Assembly: GCA_012719135.1 (NCBI GenBank)
Contig: JAAYAW010000017.1
Location: forward strand, 1-60,988
Source: Chloroflexota bacterium
GTDB lineage: Bacteria; Chloroflexota; Anaerolineae; UBA1429
Direction of reading: 5' to 3'
Length of the DNA: 60,988 nucleotides
This document shows, piece after piece, positions 35,724 to 44,325 of the stretch. Every line of letters begins with the position of its first letter. Position 1 is the first letter of the stretch. The position numbers were made by a program, and so were the translations under genes. The notes below the pieces were generated by a model. The model saw only the letters and a list, made by a program, of their open reading frames with translations. It made no database searches and was not told where the DNA came from.

Positions 35724-36731
35724 ATGGCAGAGATGTCGTTATCACTGGACATGAGCCGTCTGCGCGGCGAGCAGGGCGCTCCTGAAGAGAGCGAACAGCG
35801 CGAGCGCGAGATGATCATTGTTGGCGCGGGGCCCGCCGGCCTGACGGCGGGCATCTATGGAGGCCGTTCTCTCCTCAAACCCCTGATACTGGTGGGCCAG
35901 ACTCTGGGAGGGCAGGCCGCGCTCACCAGCGAGATGGAGAACTATCCCGGGTTTCCGAACGGGGTCGACGGCATGGGCCTATCCAAGCTCATGGCCGAAC
36001 AGGCCGAGCGCTTTGGTGCCCAGATTCTTTACGAGGAAGTGACCTCTGTGGACCTCGCCGTGTACCCCTTTGTGGTGAAGACGTACGGGCCAGAGTTCCT
36101 CGCCAGAAGCCTGATTTTGTGCACGGGCACCTCGCCCCGGCGCCTCGGCGTGCCGGGCGAAACCGAGTTCACAGGCCATGGGGTGTCCTACTGCGCAACG
36201 TGTGATGCCTTCTTCTACCGAGGCAAGCGCATCGTCGTCGTCGGGGGCGGAGATAGCGCCATTGACGAAAGCCTCTACCTGACCCGGTTTGTGGAGCGGG
36301 TGACCGTGATTCACCGCCGGGATCAGCTACGTGCCAGCCCCATCCTACAGTCTCGCGCAAGGGAGAACGCCAAAATCGACTTTGTATGGAATACCGTCGT
36401 GGACGAGATCGTGGGGGAGAATGCTGTCACCGGCGTTCGCGTTCACAACGTGCAGACCGGGGAGACATCTGTGATTCCGACCGACGGCGTGTTCGTCTAT
36501 GCCGGTTTGATCCCGAATACCAGCCTCTTTCGCGGACAGCTGGATCTGACCGAGGAGGGATACATCGTCACAGATAGGCGCCAGCAAACCAGTGTCCCCG
36601 GCGTGTACGCCGCAGGCGACGTGCAGGATCCCTGGTACCGACAGACAGTCATCGCGGCAGGGGCTGGGGCCGCTGCCGCGATTGAGGCAGAACGCTTCCT
36701 GGCAGAAGCCGCACACAAGGCCCGGCCATAG
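35724..36731 (+). CDS. trxB: Thioredoxin reductase (NADPH/FAD)
   Basis: 335 residues. FAD motif VGAGPAGLTAGIYGGRS, redox-active YCATCDAFFYRG, NADPH motif VVVGGGDSAIDES, and C-terminal VPGVYAAGDVQDP. It reduces thioredoxin with NADPH. There is an N-terminal extension of about 25 residues relative to the minimal enzyme (charged, no signal). ATG 35724 follows GGAGGAG; the upstream ATG at 35709 overlaps that site. Convergent with a methyltransferase gene. Confidence 0.94.
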   Translation: MAEMSLSLDMSRLRGEQGAPEESEQREREMIIVGAGPAGLTAGIYGGRSLLKPLILVGQTLGGQAALTSEMENYPGFPNGVDGMGLSKLMAEQAERFGAQILYEEVTSVDLAVYPFVVKTYGPEFLARSLILCTGTSPRRLGVPGETEFTGHGVSYCATCDAFFYRGKRIVVVGGGDSAIDESLYLTRFVERVTVIHRRDQLRASPILQSRARENAKIDFVWNTVVDEIVGENAVTGVRVHNVQTGETSVIPTDGVFVYAGLIPNTSLFRGQLDLTEEGYIVTDRRQQTSVPGVYAAGDVQDPWYRQTVIAAGAGAAAAIEAERFLAEAAHKARP

Positions 36732-36775
36732 CTACGCCGGGCCATGGCGACTGCCGAACCGACAGCCGCCATGGC
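36719..36775. terminator. Two overlapping hairpins between convergent genes
   Basis: The stem GGCCCGGC/GCCGGGCC (36719-36726 with 36736-36743) spans the trxB stop. A second stem GCCATGGCG/CGCCATGGC (36741-36749 with 36767-36775) shares three bases with it, so the two compete. Neither is followed by a T-run. Confidence 0.4.
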
Positions 36776-36780
36776 GCTGG

Positions 36781-37602
36781 CTAGAGCTTGCGAGCCACCG
36801 CGATGATGTGCGCGCCAAGATCGACACAGCCCGGCTCACGCGAGGCCTCGATCTCAAGATCGATCAGATGGCGCCACATCAGTTCGTCGGAGCGCCAGGT
36901 GATTAACAGGTCCTTCCACGTCGCCGTCAGGCAGTTGCTCGCGGAGAGGGCGATCACTTCGGTCCCCGCGGACACCACGAACTCGCGGAACTCGTCTGCA
37001 CGAAAAGCATGCCAGAACTGATCGATCGGCGCCACCTGTCGCGGGCCTAGATCGCCTGTCTGTAGAATCTCGCGGTTCAACGCCGGCTCATCGTGACTCA
37101 GAATCGCCGGAAGGTTCTCGTGTAGGGTACCGAACAGGCTCCGAGCGCTCAGAAGTAACTGCCCTCCCCGGCGCGTAGCGCGCACCAGTTCGGCCAGAGC
37201 CTTGTTTCTGTCATCCATGGCATAGCTGAGCGGCCCACCATAGCAGACGACGGCGTCAAATGAACCGGGCTCGACATCGCGGGGCAGTGCACGCATGTCG
37301 CCTTCCAGCCAGGCCTCCACGGCGCCCGCGTAGCCCATCGCGGCGGCGTTGCGCTGGTTACGCTGAAGCTTTTCCGCGGACCGGTCCAGTACCACCACAC
37401 GCCCGACGATCTGTGCAAGTTCCCGCGTAAAGCGCCCCGCGCCGGCCCCTACCTCCAGAACCCGGTCACCCTTCGCCAGGTAGGAGCGCAGATAGTGAAT
37501 GTGGACCGCAAAGTCCACCTCCTGAAGCGGATCTGCCTGCCAGCGTGTCCAGTCGTCGTCTACACTCGGCCTCGGCTGAGCCCATCCTTCGTCAAAGCTC
37601 AT
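36781..37602 (-). CDS. Class I SAM-dependent methyltransferase
   Basis: 273 residues. Motif I VLEVGAGAGRFTREL near residue 48, motif II VVVLDRSAEKL, motif III EGDMRALP and motif IV FDAVVCYGGPLSYAMDD follow the Rossmann-fold methyltransferase order. The substrate is unknown; the C-terminal helical part offers no hint. GGGAGGAA precedes the ATG. The deacetylase-like gene lies 84 bases upstream on the same strand. Confidence 0.88.
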   Translation of the reverse strand: MSFDEGWAQPRPSVDDDWTRWQADPLQEVDFAVHIHYLRSYLAKGDRVLEVGAGAGRFTRELAQIVGRVVVLDRSAEKLQRNQRNAAAMGYAGAVEAWLEGDMRALPRDVEPGSFDAVVCYGGPLSYAMDDRNKALAELVRATRRGGQLLLSARSLFGTLHENLPAILSHDEPALNREILQTGDLGPRQVAPIDQFWHAFRADEFREFVVSAGTEVIALSASNCLTATWKDLLITWRSDELMWRHLIDLEIEASREPGCVDLGAHIIAVARKL

Positions 37603-37686
37603 GCTGCGGTTCCTCCCTTATGATTGAGAATCCGGTATGACGCCAGATGTGCGCTCGTCCAGCCCTCCAACAAGCAACCTCTGGAC

Positions 37687-38844
37687 CTAGAGAGTTTGCA
37701 CACCCAGAGCGGAGTTGGGGCCCAGCCCAACCATCGTCCCTCGCTTGAGCGCGCCAACTACTGTCAGACCTGGTCCTCCCGACAACCGATTCCCTTCACA
37801 ATCCGCATAGGTGCGTTCTCCGGAATCCAGCCGCAGGAGCGCAATATCAGCCTCCGCACCGACGCCCAGATGTCCAATCCGAGCATCCTGTCCGATTATC
37901 CGTGCAGGGGCCGCGGTGACCATGCCGATCGCGTCTACCAGCGACAGACCAAGGAGCAGGAACTTGTTCAGCGTCGTCACCAGATCCCGCACCGGTGCCA
38001 CCAGGCTGTATGTATGCAGATCGCTGGAGATGACGTCGGGCCCAAATCCCTGCGCCAGTGCCGCCCGCGAGACGGGAAAGCTGTAACTTCCGGCGCCATG
38101 GCCTACGTCAAAGAGAACGCCGCGCCGCCGCGCCGCACGGGCAGCCGGACAAACCAGGCCGTCATCGCCGACGAGCCCGCCGTCCTTGCCGTGATACATA
38201 TGGGTCACAATGTCGCCAGGCCTGAGCTCTTCCAGTATGTCTCCCAGAGACACATGCATGCGCCTGGCACTGCCGATGTGCACCATCAACGGCTTGTGCA
38301 GCCTTTCCGCCACGGTCAACGCCCGGCGCAGGGGGAGCGTCGCCGCGTGAGGCCCTACTCGGTCCAATCGCACCTTGATGCCGACGATCTCCGAAGAGCG
38401 CCCAACCCTCAAGGCCAGTTCGTCGTCAATGAACCGCAGATCCTCCAGTTCACCCACCTGATCACCAATCATGCCCAGATAGGCGATGTTGAGAAAGGCA
38501 TACAGCTCGGTCTGCGAGGCATCCATGATCCAGCGCTTGAGGCCGGGATACGTGAGCGCACCGGCGGACCCAGCGTCCACCGCCGTCGTCACCCCGCGCG
38601 CGAGGCAAGCCGTATCCGCGTCGATGCCATAGTGTGACACGCCCCAGTACAGGTGAACGTGCAGGTCGATCAGCCCCGGAGTGACAATCAGCCCGCACGC
38701 GTCCACGGTCTGCCGCGAACTCGAGCCATCCAGCCGGGGCTCAATCGCCGCGATCTGGCCGTCGGCGATGGCCACATCAGCGGGACCGTCAAAGCCGTGT
38801 ATCGGGTCGATGACTCGCCCGCCCTGCAACAGCGTGTCGAACAT
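37687..38844 (-). CDS. Amidohydrolase/deacetylase family metallohydrolase
   Basis: 385-residue amidohydrolase-superfamily enzyme. GLIDLHVHLYWG gives the HxH metal pair, GIKVRLD the likely carboxylated Lys, MVHIGSARR and VTHMYHG the next two His, and ISSDLHTYS the metal Asp. The LYWG context and overall pattern fit the dihydroorotase-like deacetylase group whose substrates are mostly undefined. The start has GAGGTGAGG 5 bases upstream and a TTGACC/TAGAAT promoter beyond it. Confidence 0.87.
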   Translation of the reverse strand: MFDTLLQGGRVIDPIHGFDGPADVAIADGQIAAIEPRLDGSSSRQTVDACGLIVTPGLIDLHVHLYWGVSHYGIDADTACLARGVTTAVDAGSAGALTYPGLKRWIMDASQTELYAFLNIAYLGMIGDQVGELEDLRFIDDELALRVGRSSEIVGIKVRLDRVGPHAATLPLRRALTVAERLHKPLMVHIGSARRMHVSLGDILEELRPGDIVTHMYHGKDGGLVGDDGLVCPAARAARRRGVLFDVGHGAGSYSFPVSRAALAQGFGPDVISSDLHTYSLVAPVRDLVTTLNKFLLLGLSLVDAIGMVTAAPARIIGQDARIGHLGVGAEADIALLRLDSGERTYADCEGNRLSGGPGLTVVGALKRGTMVGLGPNSALGVQTL

Positions 38845-38867
38845 GCTAACCTCACCTCGCTCAGTTC

Positions 38868-38895
38868 ATTCTAGACTCCAGTCGAGCGAGGTCAA
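38868..38895 (-). promoter_or_regulatory. Promoter for the deacetylase-like gene
   Basis: On the minus strand TTGACC (38895-38890), 16 nt, TAGAAT (38873-38868), about 25 bases upstream of the ATG. Confidence 0.55.
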
Positions 38896-39024
38896 GCAGT
38901 GGCCAAAGCCACTCTGCTCGCCATGGCTTGCTGTCCGCCCGCAACTGTGATACAAGGTGCTCGTCCTGCAGCCAAGCGGCCCTTGCCTCGCAACCGAGCC
39001 CCCCTGCGCAGAGGAGCGATTGGG

Positions 39025-40434
39025 ATGGAACCGGCTCCGCACCGCCTGCGACTGAGCCATCGCCGTGTACTCCAGCACGCCGCGATGCGCACCGCTCTCG
39101 CCTTGGCGCTGGCCATGGTCGGCTCGCCGGTGCACGCTCTAGGCCCCGAACCTGGCCAGAGCGCTGCTCGCGCTCTTGTTTCGGATCGTGCCGATGCGGA
39201 CCAGGCAACTCCACAGGCAGGAGGCGCACCCTCCAGCGCCAGGCTGCTGTCGTGCAGTGCCGCCGGCGCATCCGGCCCAGCAGCCGTCTCCGGCGACACG
39301 GAGATCATCCTCCAGTGTTCCCTCAGCGCGCCAGAGTCGGGCTCCCTGCTCGTCGTCGCCAACACGGCGCTGGGATGGCACGACGCGGCCTACACCGCCC
39401 ACCTCGGAATCGGTGTGGATGCACCGGAGCCCGATCCAGCCGTAGATCGCTGGGTATCCGTGGAAGCGCCAGAGGAATCCGGTCGCAGTGTCCCGCTGTC
39501 CCTGTTCCGGCCAGTGCCGGCTGGCGAGCACACCGTCTTTCTCCTCGCTCGCTGTGTCGACGGGGAAGGCACTCCTTCGTTTCTCGCCCCTGTGCTCTCA
39601 GCCGTGTACGTGCCCGCGGCGACCGGCAGTGTCGCGATGCACGGAGCGGCCAGCAACATGACTTGGACGAGTGCCACCTCGGCCTTTACCACGGTTCGCG
39701 AAGTCAGCTTCACGGCTCCCGAATCAGGGTGGGTTATCCCGCAATCCGATGGACTGCTCACACTCTCCGATCTCCCTTACGAAGCACATCTCGCCTTCTC
39801 TCTCGACGGCATGGCCGCGGATCCGGCGGTGGATCGATGGGCGGACGTGTACGACGGAACACCAGGCTGTGCGGGAGAGCCGTTTGCACTGGTGAGCGCG
39901 ATTCCCGTATCCGAAGGGGAGCACACCATCCGCCTGCTCGCTCGGCGGCACTCGGGAGATGGGACCATTCGCCTCTGTGACCCTACCCTCTCGCTCCTGT
40001 ACGTTCCATCACCCTGTCCTGCAGCCGTGCTCAATGCGGCCATCGGGAACCTGACGTGGTCCTCTTCAGCAGATGGCTGGCAGGAGGTGAGGAGCAGCGC
40101 AATGGTGGGAAGCGATGGCAGATGGAGCCTCGTCCTGGCGAACGCGTCTGTAGCGCTGGCGGACGAACCCTATACCGTTGCACTTGCACTGGCCGTCGAC
40201 GGGCTGGATCCGCTCGGTGACACCGAGCGCACGGTCCACGTGTGGGAGGATAGCGGCGACGGATCCGATCGCAGCGTATCGCTGGCCGCGATGCTGCCCC
40301 TGCCTCCGGGGAAGCACACCATCCACCTGCTCGCCAGGCGTTTGGCGGGCGAAGGCACGGTCCGGCTCTATGATCCATCGCTTGTGGTGGTCCAGCCCGG
40401 GATTGAGGGGTTCTTGCCCTTCATGGCACGCTAG
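39025..40434 (+). CDS. Secreted protein with three approximately 115-residue beta repeats
   Basis: 469 residues. A signal peptide-like segment (MRTALALALAMVGSPVHA) lies at about residues 21-38. Three tandem modules follow (about 80-200, 205-325 and 330-455). Each has a GNLTWSSSADGW or SNMTWTSATSAF type start, a central PYTVALALAVDG or PYEAHLAFSLDG strand, and an end reading GKHTIHLLARRLAGEGTVRLYDPSL or close variants. It ends GFLPFMAR. I do not recognise the module; it looks like a beta-sandwich repeat. ATG 39025 has GAGGAG upstream; an in-frame ATG at 39085 directly before the hydrophobic stretch is possible. It lies between genes for two metabolic enzymes without obvious link. Confidence 0.72.
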   Translation: MEPAPHRLRLSHRRVLQHAAMRTALALALAMVGSPVHALGPEPGQSAARALVSDRADADQATPQAGGAPSSARLLSCSAAGASGPAAVSGDTEIILQCSLSAPESGSLLVVANTALGWHDAAYTAHLGIGVDAPEPDPAVDRWVSVEAPEESGRSVPLSLFRPVPAGEHTVFLLARCVDGEGTPSFLAPVLSAVYVPAATGSVAMHGAASNMTWTSATSAFTTVREVSFTAPESGWVIPQSDGLLTLSDLPYEAHLAFSLDGMAADPAVDRWADVYDGTPGCAGEPFALVSAIPVSEGEHTIRLLARRHSGDGTIRLCDPTLSLLYVPSPCPAAVLNAAIGNLTWSSSADGWQEVRSSAMVGSDGRWSLVLANASVALADEPYTVALALAVDGLDPLGDTERTVHVWEDSGDGSDRSVSLAAMLPLPPGKHTIHLLARRLAGEGTVRLYDPSLVVVQPGIEGFLPFMAR

Positions 40435-40517
40435 TCGTTCGGTGGTACCGTCGGTTGAGGCAGGCATTGGCCCGCGCCTGAATGCAAGCCAGGGTGAGCA
40501 TCCAGTCGGGAGGGAAG

Positions 40518-41777
40518 ATGGTTACGTCGCGAGAGAGGGTTGCTTTGGCGCTATCTCATACGGAGCCGGATCGCGTCCCGCTCGATCTCGGCAGCACCGC
40601 CGTGACGGGGATCATGGCAACCGCTCTAGGCAAGCTACGTTCGGCTCTCGGACTGGAGCCCCGGCGCGTTCGCATCCACGAGCCCTATCAGATGCTCGGC
40701 CAGGTAGATGATGACCTGCTGGACGCTCTGGACGTGGACGTGATCGGACTCTACGAGGAGAACACGATGTTCGGCTTCCCGGCCGGTGGATGGAAGCCGT
40801 TCACCCTGAACAACGAAACGTCAGCACAGGTCCCCGGAGGCTTTAACACCGAGCGGGACGCGAACGGCGATCTGTACCAGTACCCCTGTGCGGATCGCGC
40901 GGCGCCCCCCTCAGGCCGTATGCCAGCAGGTGGCTTTTATCACGATGCCATAGAGCGTCAGAGGCCGGACGCCGAACAACGGCTGATTCCTGAGGAGTGG
41001 GTTCGGGATATGTACCGGCTGTACACGGATGAGGAACTCCAAAGCCTGGAGGATCGTTCTCGCACGCTGCACGAGAACACGAGCCGCGCGATCATTGGCA
41101 ACTTTGGCACAGCTGGCTTTGGTGATATCGCCCACGTCCCCGGGCTGGCCATTCGACAACCCCGGGGCATCCGTGCTGTCGCCGATTGGTACATGGCCAC
41201 GGCGCTGCACCCTGAGTACGTCCGTGGCATTTTCGATCTGCAACTGGAGATCGCGCTCAGGAACCTCGCGCTCTATCACCAAGCCGTCGGCGATCGAATC
41301 GTGGCGGTCTTTCTGAGCGGAACCGATTTCGGAGCGCAGTCGGGCAGTTTCATTTCCCCACGAGCCTATCGAGACCTGTACAAACCGTACCATCGCGCGG
41401 TCAACGATTGGGTACACAGCCACACATCCTGGAAGACCTTTTACCACAGCTGCGGCTCGATGATCTCGCTATACGATGACTTTGTCGACGCGGGCGTGGA
41501 CATCGTCAATCCGGTACAGATCTCGGCGGCCGGTATGGAGCCGCGCAGTCTCAAGGAACGTTGGGGAGAGAAACTGACGTTCTGGGGAGGCGGTGTCGAC
41601 ACGCAGCAGGTACTCCCCTTTGGTACACCGGAGGAGGTCAGCGCCCATATACGAGACAACCTGGAGATCTTTGGGGCGGGAGGAGGGTTCGTCTATAGCG
41701 CCGTGCACAACATCCAGGCCACGGTTCCGTTGGAGAACCTGCTGGCCATGGCCCAGGCACTGCGTGCCTGGCGCTGA
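40518..41777 (+). CDS. Uroporphyrinogen decarboxylase family protein (methyltransferase-like)
   Basis: 419 residues of the UroD superfamily: N-terminal TSRERVALALSHTEPDRVPLDL is diagnostic, a central DR-VAVFLSGTDFGAQSG region follows, then FYHSCGSM (HxC, as in the zinc site of MtaA-type corrinoid methyltransferases), IVNPVQISAAGM and GGGVDTQQVLPFGTPEEV. The HSCG motif and the DFG-type sequences favour a methyltransferase or lyase role over haem synthesis. No corrinoid protein gene is adjacent. GGGAGGG precedes the ATG. A perfect 12-bp hairpin lies just downstream. Confidence 0.83.
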   Translation: MVTSRERVALALSHTEPDRVPLDLGSTAVTGIMATALGKLRSALGLEPRRVRIHEPYQMLGQVDDDLLDALDVDVIGLYEENTMFGFPAGGWKPFTLNNETSAQVPGGFNTERDANGDLYQYPCADRAAPPSGRMPAGGFYHDAIERQRPDAEQRLIPEEWVRDMYRLYTDEELQSLEDRSRTLHENTSRAIIGNFGTAGFGDIAHVPGLAIRQPRGIRAVADWYMATALHPEYVRGIFDLQLEIALRNLALYHQAVGDRIVAVFLSGTDFGAQSGSFISPRAYRDLYKPYHRAVNDWVHSHTSWKTFYHSCGSMISLYDDFVDAGVDIVNPVQISAAGMEPRSLKERWGEKLTFWGGGVDTQQVLPFGTPEEVSAHIRDNLEIFGAGGGFVYSAVHNIQATVPLENLLAMAQALRAWR

Positions 41778-41787
41778 TGGAAGGCAC

Positions 41788-41824
41788 CAACAGAGGCAGC
41801 AGCTGTATGCTACTGCCTCTGTTG
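41788..41824. terminator. Hairpin downstream of the UroD-family gene
   Basis: CAACAGAGGCAG (41788-41799) pairs perfectly with CTGCCTCTGTTG (41813-41824). It lies between convergent genes (the UroD-family gene and the bS22-like gene). No T-run follows on either strand. Confidence 0.5.
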
Positions 41825-41875
41825 CTACGTGAAAACCTTATCTACAAGCGGGCGCCAGCCGCGGCACCGAAGGTG

Positions 41876-41968
41876 CTACTTGCGGCGCTGGAAACGCATC
41901 TTGCGACGCATCTTGCGGTACTTGTGACGTGCGATCTTCTTGCGGCGCTTCTTGATGACACTACCCAT
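41876..41968 (-). CDS. bS22-like / AURKAIP1-COX24 domain ribosomal peptide
   Basis: A 30-residue, strongly basic peptide. It begins MGSVIKKRRKKIARHKYRK and ends RFQRRK, closely following the pattern of the bS22 ribosomal peptide described in actinobacteria (GSVIKKRRKR...KH.K..R..R.QRR), which shares the AURKAIP1/COX24 domain with mitochondrial proteins. More than half of its residues are Lys or Arg. AGAGGTGG lies 4 bases upstream of the ATG. The reading frame is short enough that automatic callers often miss it. It should be a small-subunit or interface ribosomal protein; identification rests on sequence pattern alone. Confidence 0.85.
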   Translation of the reverse strand: MGSVIKKRRKKIARHKYRKMRRKMRFQRRK

Positions 41969-42006
41969 CCGTCCACCTCTTTCCGTTCATCAAAGCCTCG
42001 TATGAC

Positions 42007-42555
42007 ATGATAACACAGGACGGCTTTCCTGGCGAATTTCTCACTGAGGCCCGGCAAGAATCTGCCGTGTCACCGGTCGTTACGCTTCCGGCTGCGCCAG
42101 GCTCATATGTGCTCATCCTTACCCTGGCCTCGACACAGACGCTGCCCGTCGGGAGGCTCGGGAACGTTCCGTTTCAGGACGGGCACTATCTCTACGTGGG
42201 CTCCGCTCTGGGCGGGTTGCGCCGGCGCGTTGGCCGGCATCTCCGTGGTGCGCGCCGCCTGCACTGGCACATAGACTATCTGTTGCTTCATGCCGTCCTG
42301 CTGGAGATCTGGTACCTGGAGAGCCCCACTCCTCTCGAATGCCTCTGGGCACACGCTCTCGCGGCCCAGCCGGGCCTTGTTCACTGGGGCAGACGCTTTG
42401 GCTCCTCCGACTGTCGCTGCCCAACGCATCTCTTCCGATCCGTAGAACGCCCGCTCCCGTCTATTCTAGGCGATCGTTACCAGGGGCTGGTATGCCTGCC
42501 GGTCGTCGATGGATGCGGGAGAGGCGCCAGGGGGCAGGAGCCGGTCTGGCCTTAG
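42007..42555 (+). CDS. DUF123 GIY-YIG-type nuclease-fold protein
   Basis: 182 residues matching DUF123, a GIY-YIG-like group: GSYVLILTLAS, VGRLGNVPFQDGHYLYVGSALGGLRRRVGRHLR and LHWHIDYLL, then GSSDCRCPTHLF, which resembles the usual GSSDC-CxSHLF signature. The family is often linked or fused to endonuclease III in archaea. The first 25 or so residues look unlike the family and no good ribosome binding site is seen, so the real start may be further in. It stands alone, divergent from the bS22-like gene. Confidence 0.82.
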   Translation: MITQDGFPGEFLTEARQESAVSPVVTLPAAPGSYVLILTLASTQTLPVGRLGNVPFQDGHYLYVGSALGGLRRRVGRHLRGARRLHWHIDYLLLHAVLLEIWYLESPTPLECLWAHALAAQPGLVHWGRRFGSSDCRCPTHLFRSVERPLPSILGDRYQGLVCLPVVDGCGRGARGQEPVWP

Positions 42556-42558
42556 CGC

Positions 42559-44325
42559 TCAGGGCAATCCGCCGAGCCAGTCCTCAAGAGCCGAGTCCGC
42601 CTCGGCGGCCCAGAGCGTCCCGCGCGTCCTCCCCAGATCGTGACCCAGCCCTTCGAGCTCTATGTAGGTCACCGGTGCGCCGGCGTCCATCAGTCGCTGC
42701 ACCAGGCGCTCGGCGCCGGCCGGTGGCGTCCACTCGTCGCGGGATCCATGCAGCACCAGCAGGGGCACAGAGATGCTCCTCAGCACCGCGGAGAGGTCAA
42801 GTGCCGCCCACGCGGCGAGACCCGACAGAGAGACCCGGCGGCCCAGTCGCGAGAAATCGATCTCCTCCTTTGCGAGCCAGGCCTGCCACTGGTGCACCGA
42901 GAGAGCGAGAAAGCCACTGAGCTCATCCGGGCCCCAGCCATAGTGATCTGCCAGAGCCAGAGCCTGATCGGCCGCCAGCTGCGGGATGGCGGCCCCGTCG
43001 AACACACCCGACGCCAGCACAGCGCCGGCAATAGGCGCGCCGCTGCCAGATGCAGCGGCACCGCTGGCCTCCCCAACGGCCCTGGCCACCACAGCCGCCG
43101 ACTCCCCCACTCCGACAAGCACGATCGCGTCGCCGTCCAGCCCGGCCACGGACGCGAGCTGCCTCGCCGCCTGTACGAGGTCGTCTGCCTCAGCCAGTTC
43201 GGACTCTGCCCGGAACTCGCCGGGGCTGTCACCCACGCCCGACGGGTCCAGAACGCACACGGCCCACCCCTGCTGCCGCCAGGCCTCGGCGGATTCTGCC
43301 AGATCGGGCTGCCGCCAGCCTCGACGCACGAGGAGCACCGGCGCCGGGGCTTCCCCGGAAGGCCTGTAGAGCCTGGCTCTCAACTCGCCCGTGGAGCCCT
43401 GCAGAGTGATCAGCTCTGGCCCGCCATCCGGCTCCTCATCGGGCACGGCAGGCAGCTCGCTGACACGCTCGATCCGGAGCAGACCTGGCTCATTCAGCGC
43501 CGGGTAGCGCAGGGCCTCCCAAAATCCCGGGCGGTAGTCCGGGAACTCAGCCCGGAAGAGCAGGCGGCTATCGGGCCGGAGCCAGAGTGTGAACGAGTGA
43601 CCTCCTTCACGAGCGATCGCGCCCTCGAGGGCCAGCGTGCCGATGACCGCCTCTCCCTGCTCATCGGTCAGCGAGAGCGTCAAGTCATGGCTGGCAGGCA
43701 GGTCATCGGTCACGTCCAGGACCGGCAGACGGAAAGGAGCCCCGTAGTCGGCCGCGCTTCGCCCTGCGGTATACTGCAGCACCAGCAAGGCCAGGGGCAG
43801 CGCCGATGGGGTTTGTTCCATCAGCAATCCGGGCACTGGCTCCAGACGGGCATGCCAGACTGGGCCGTACCACTGCCGGTTGTTCGACAGAAGGCTCAAG
43901 GAGCCTCCGTCCCTCTGCGCGACGCTCCATGACGTCACGCCCCGGAGGCTTCGTTCCAGCGTATAGTTGGTGGGATACAGCAACGGCGAGAGCGCAACGC
44001 TCCGCCGCTCCACCATTCCGTCGGACTCTGCCCAGTGGAGGGTGCTGCTCACATAGAGCGAGCCGTCGACCACTCGCGTTTCGAGTTCCTCTGTAGCCAG
44101 CAGCCGCCCATTGAGCGTGATGGCAAACAGGAGGCCATCGAGCACGTTCTGAGGGAGAGGTGTGTCGGTAGGAGCCGGAGAGGGAGAAGGGGACGCCTCT
44201 GGGGGCGCCTGATCGCTGCAGCCTGAACACATGAGGCTGAGCAGAAGCACAGCGCCCAGGAGCGCCGTCAGGAGCGGACCCGGCATGCCGCCAAGCCCGG
44301 AGGGGCCAACCCTACTTGAGAACAT
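42559..44325 (-). CDS. Lipoprotein with C-terminal alpha/beta hydrolase domain
   Basis: 588 residues. The signal region (LLTALLGAVLLLSLMCSGC) ends in a lipobox Cys near residue 36, followed by a Ser/Pro/Thr linker. Residues about 70-290 form a beta-rich domain I do not recognise; about 300-588 is an alpha/beta hydrolase: nucleophile elbow VGVGESAAV, acid in LHGSRDEWTPP and base in LEGLGHDLG. It is likely an anchored extracytoplasmic esterase or peptidase. Start choice is uncertain: ATG 44325 overlaps the AlbA-type gene stop, while ATG 44286 would shorten the signal n-region. Confidence 0.82.
   Translation of the reverse strand: MFSSRVGPSGLGGMPGPLLTALLGAVLLLSLMCSGCSDQAPPEASPSPSPAPTDTPLPQNVLDGLLFAITLNGRLLATEELETRVVDGSLYVSSTLHWAESDGMVERRSVALSPLLYPTNYTLERSLRGVTSWSVAQRDGGSLSLLSNNRQWYGPVWHARLEPVPGLLMEQTPSALPLALLVLQYTAGRSAADYGAPFRLPVLDVTDDLPASHDLTLSLTDEQGEAVIGTLALEGAIAREGGHSFTLWLRPDSRLLFRAEFPDYRPGFWEALRYPALNEPGLLRIERVSELPAVPDEEPDGGPELITLQGSTGELRARLYRPSGEAPAPVLLVRRGWRQPDLAESAEAWRQQGWAVCVLDPSGVGDSPGEFRAESELAEADDLVQAARQLASVAGLDGDAIVLVGVGESAAVVARAVGEASGAAASGSGAPIAGAVLASGVFDGAAIPQLAADQALALADHYGWGPDELSGFLALSVHQWQAWLAKEEIDFSRLGRRVSLSGLAAWAALDLSAVLRSISVPLLVLHGSRDEWTPPAGAERLVQRLMDAGAPVTYIELEGLGHDLGRTRGTLWAAEADSALEDWLGGLP

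Noticed and set aside
41842-42057. A 71-residue minus-strand frame over the bS22-like gene.
   Set aside because: Wrong frame; the bS22-like frame has the ribosome binding site and a family-like sequence.
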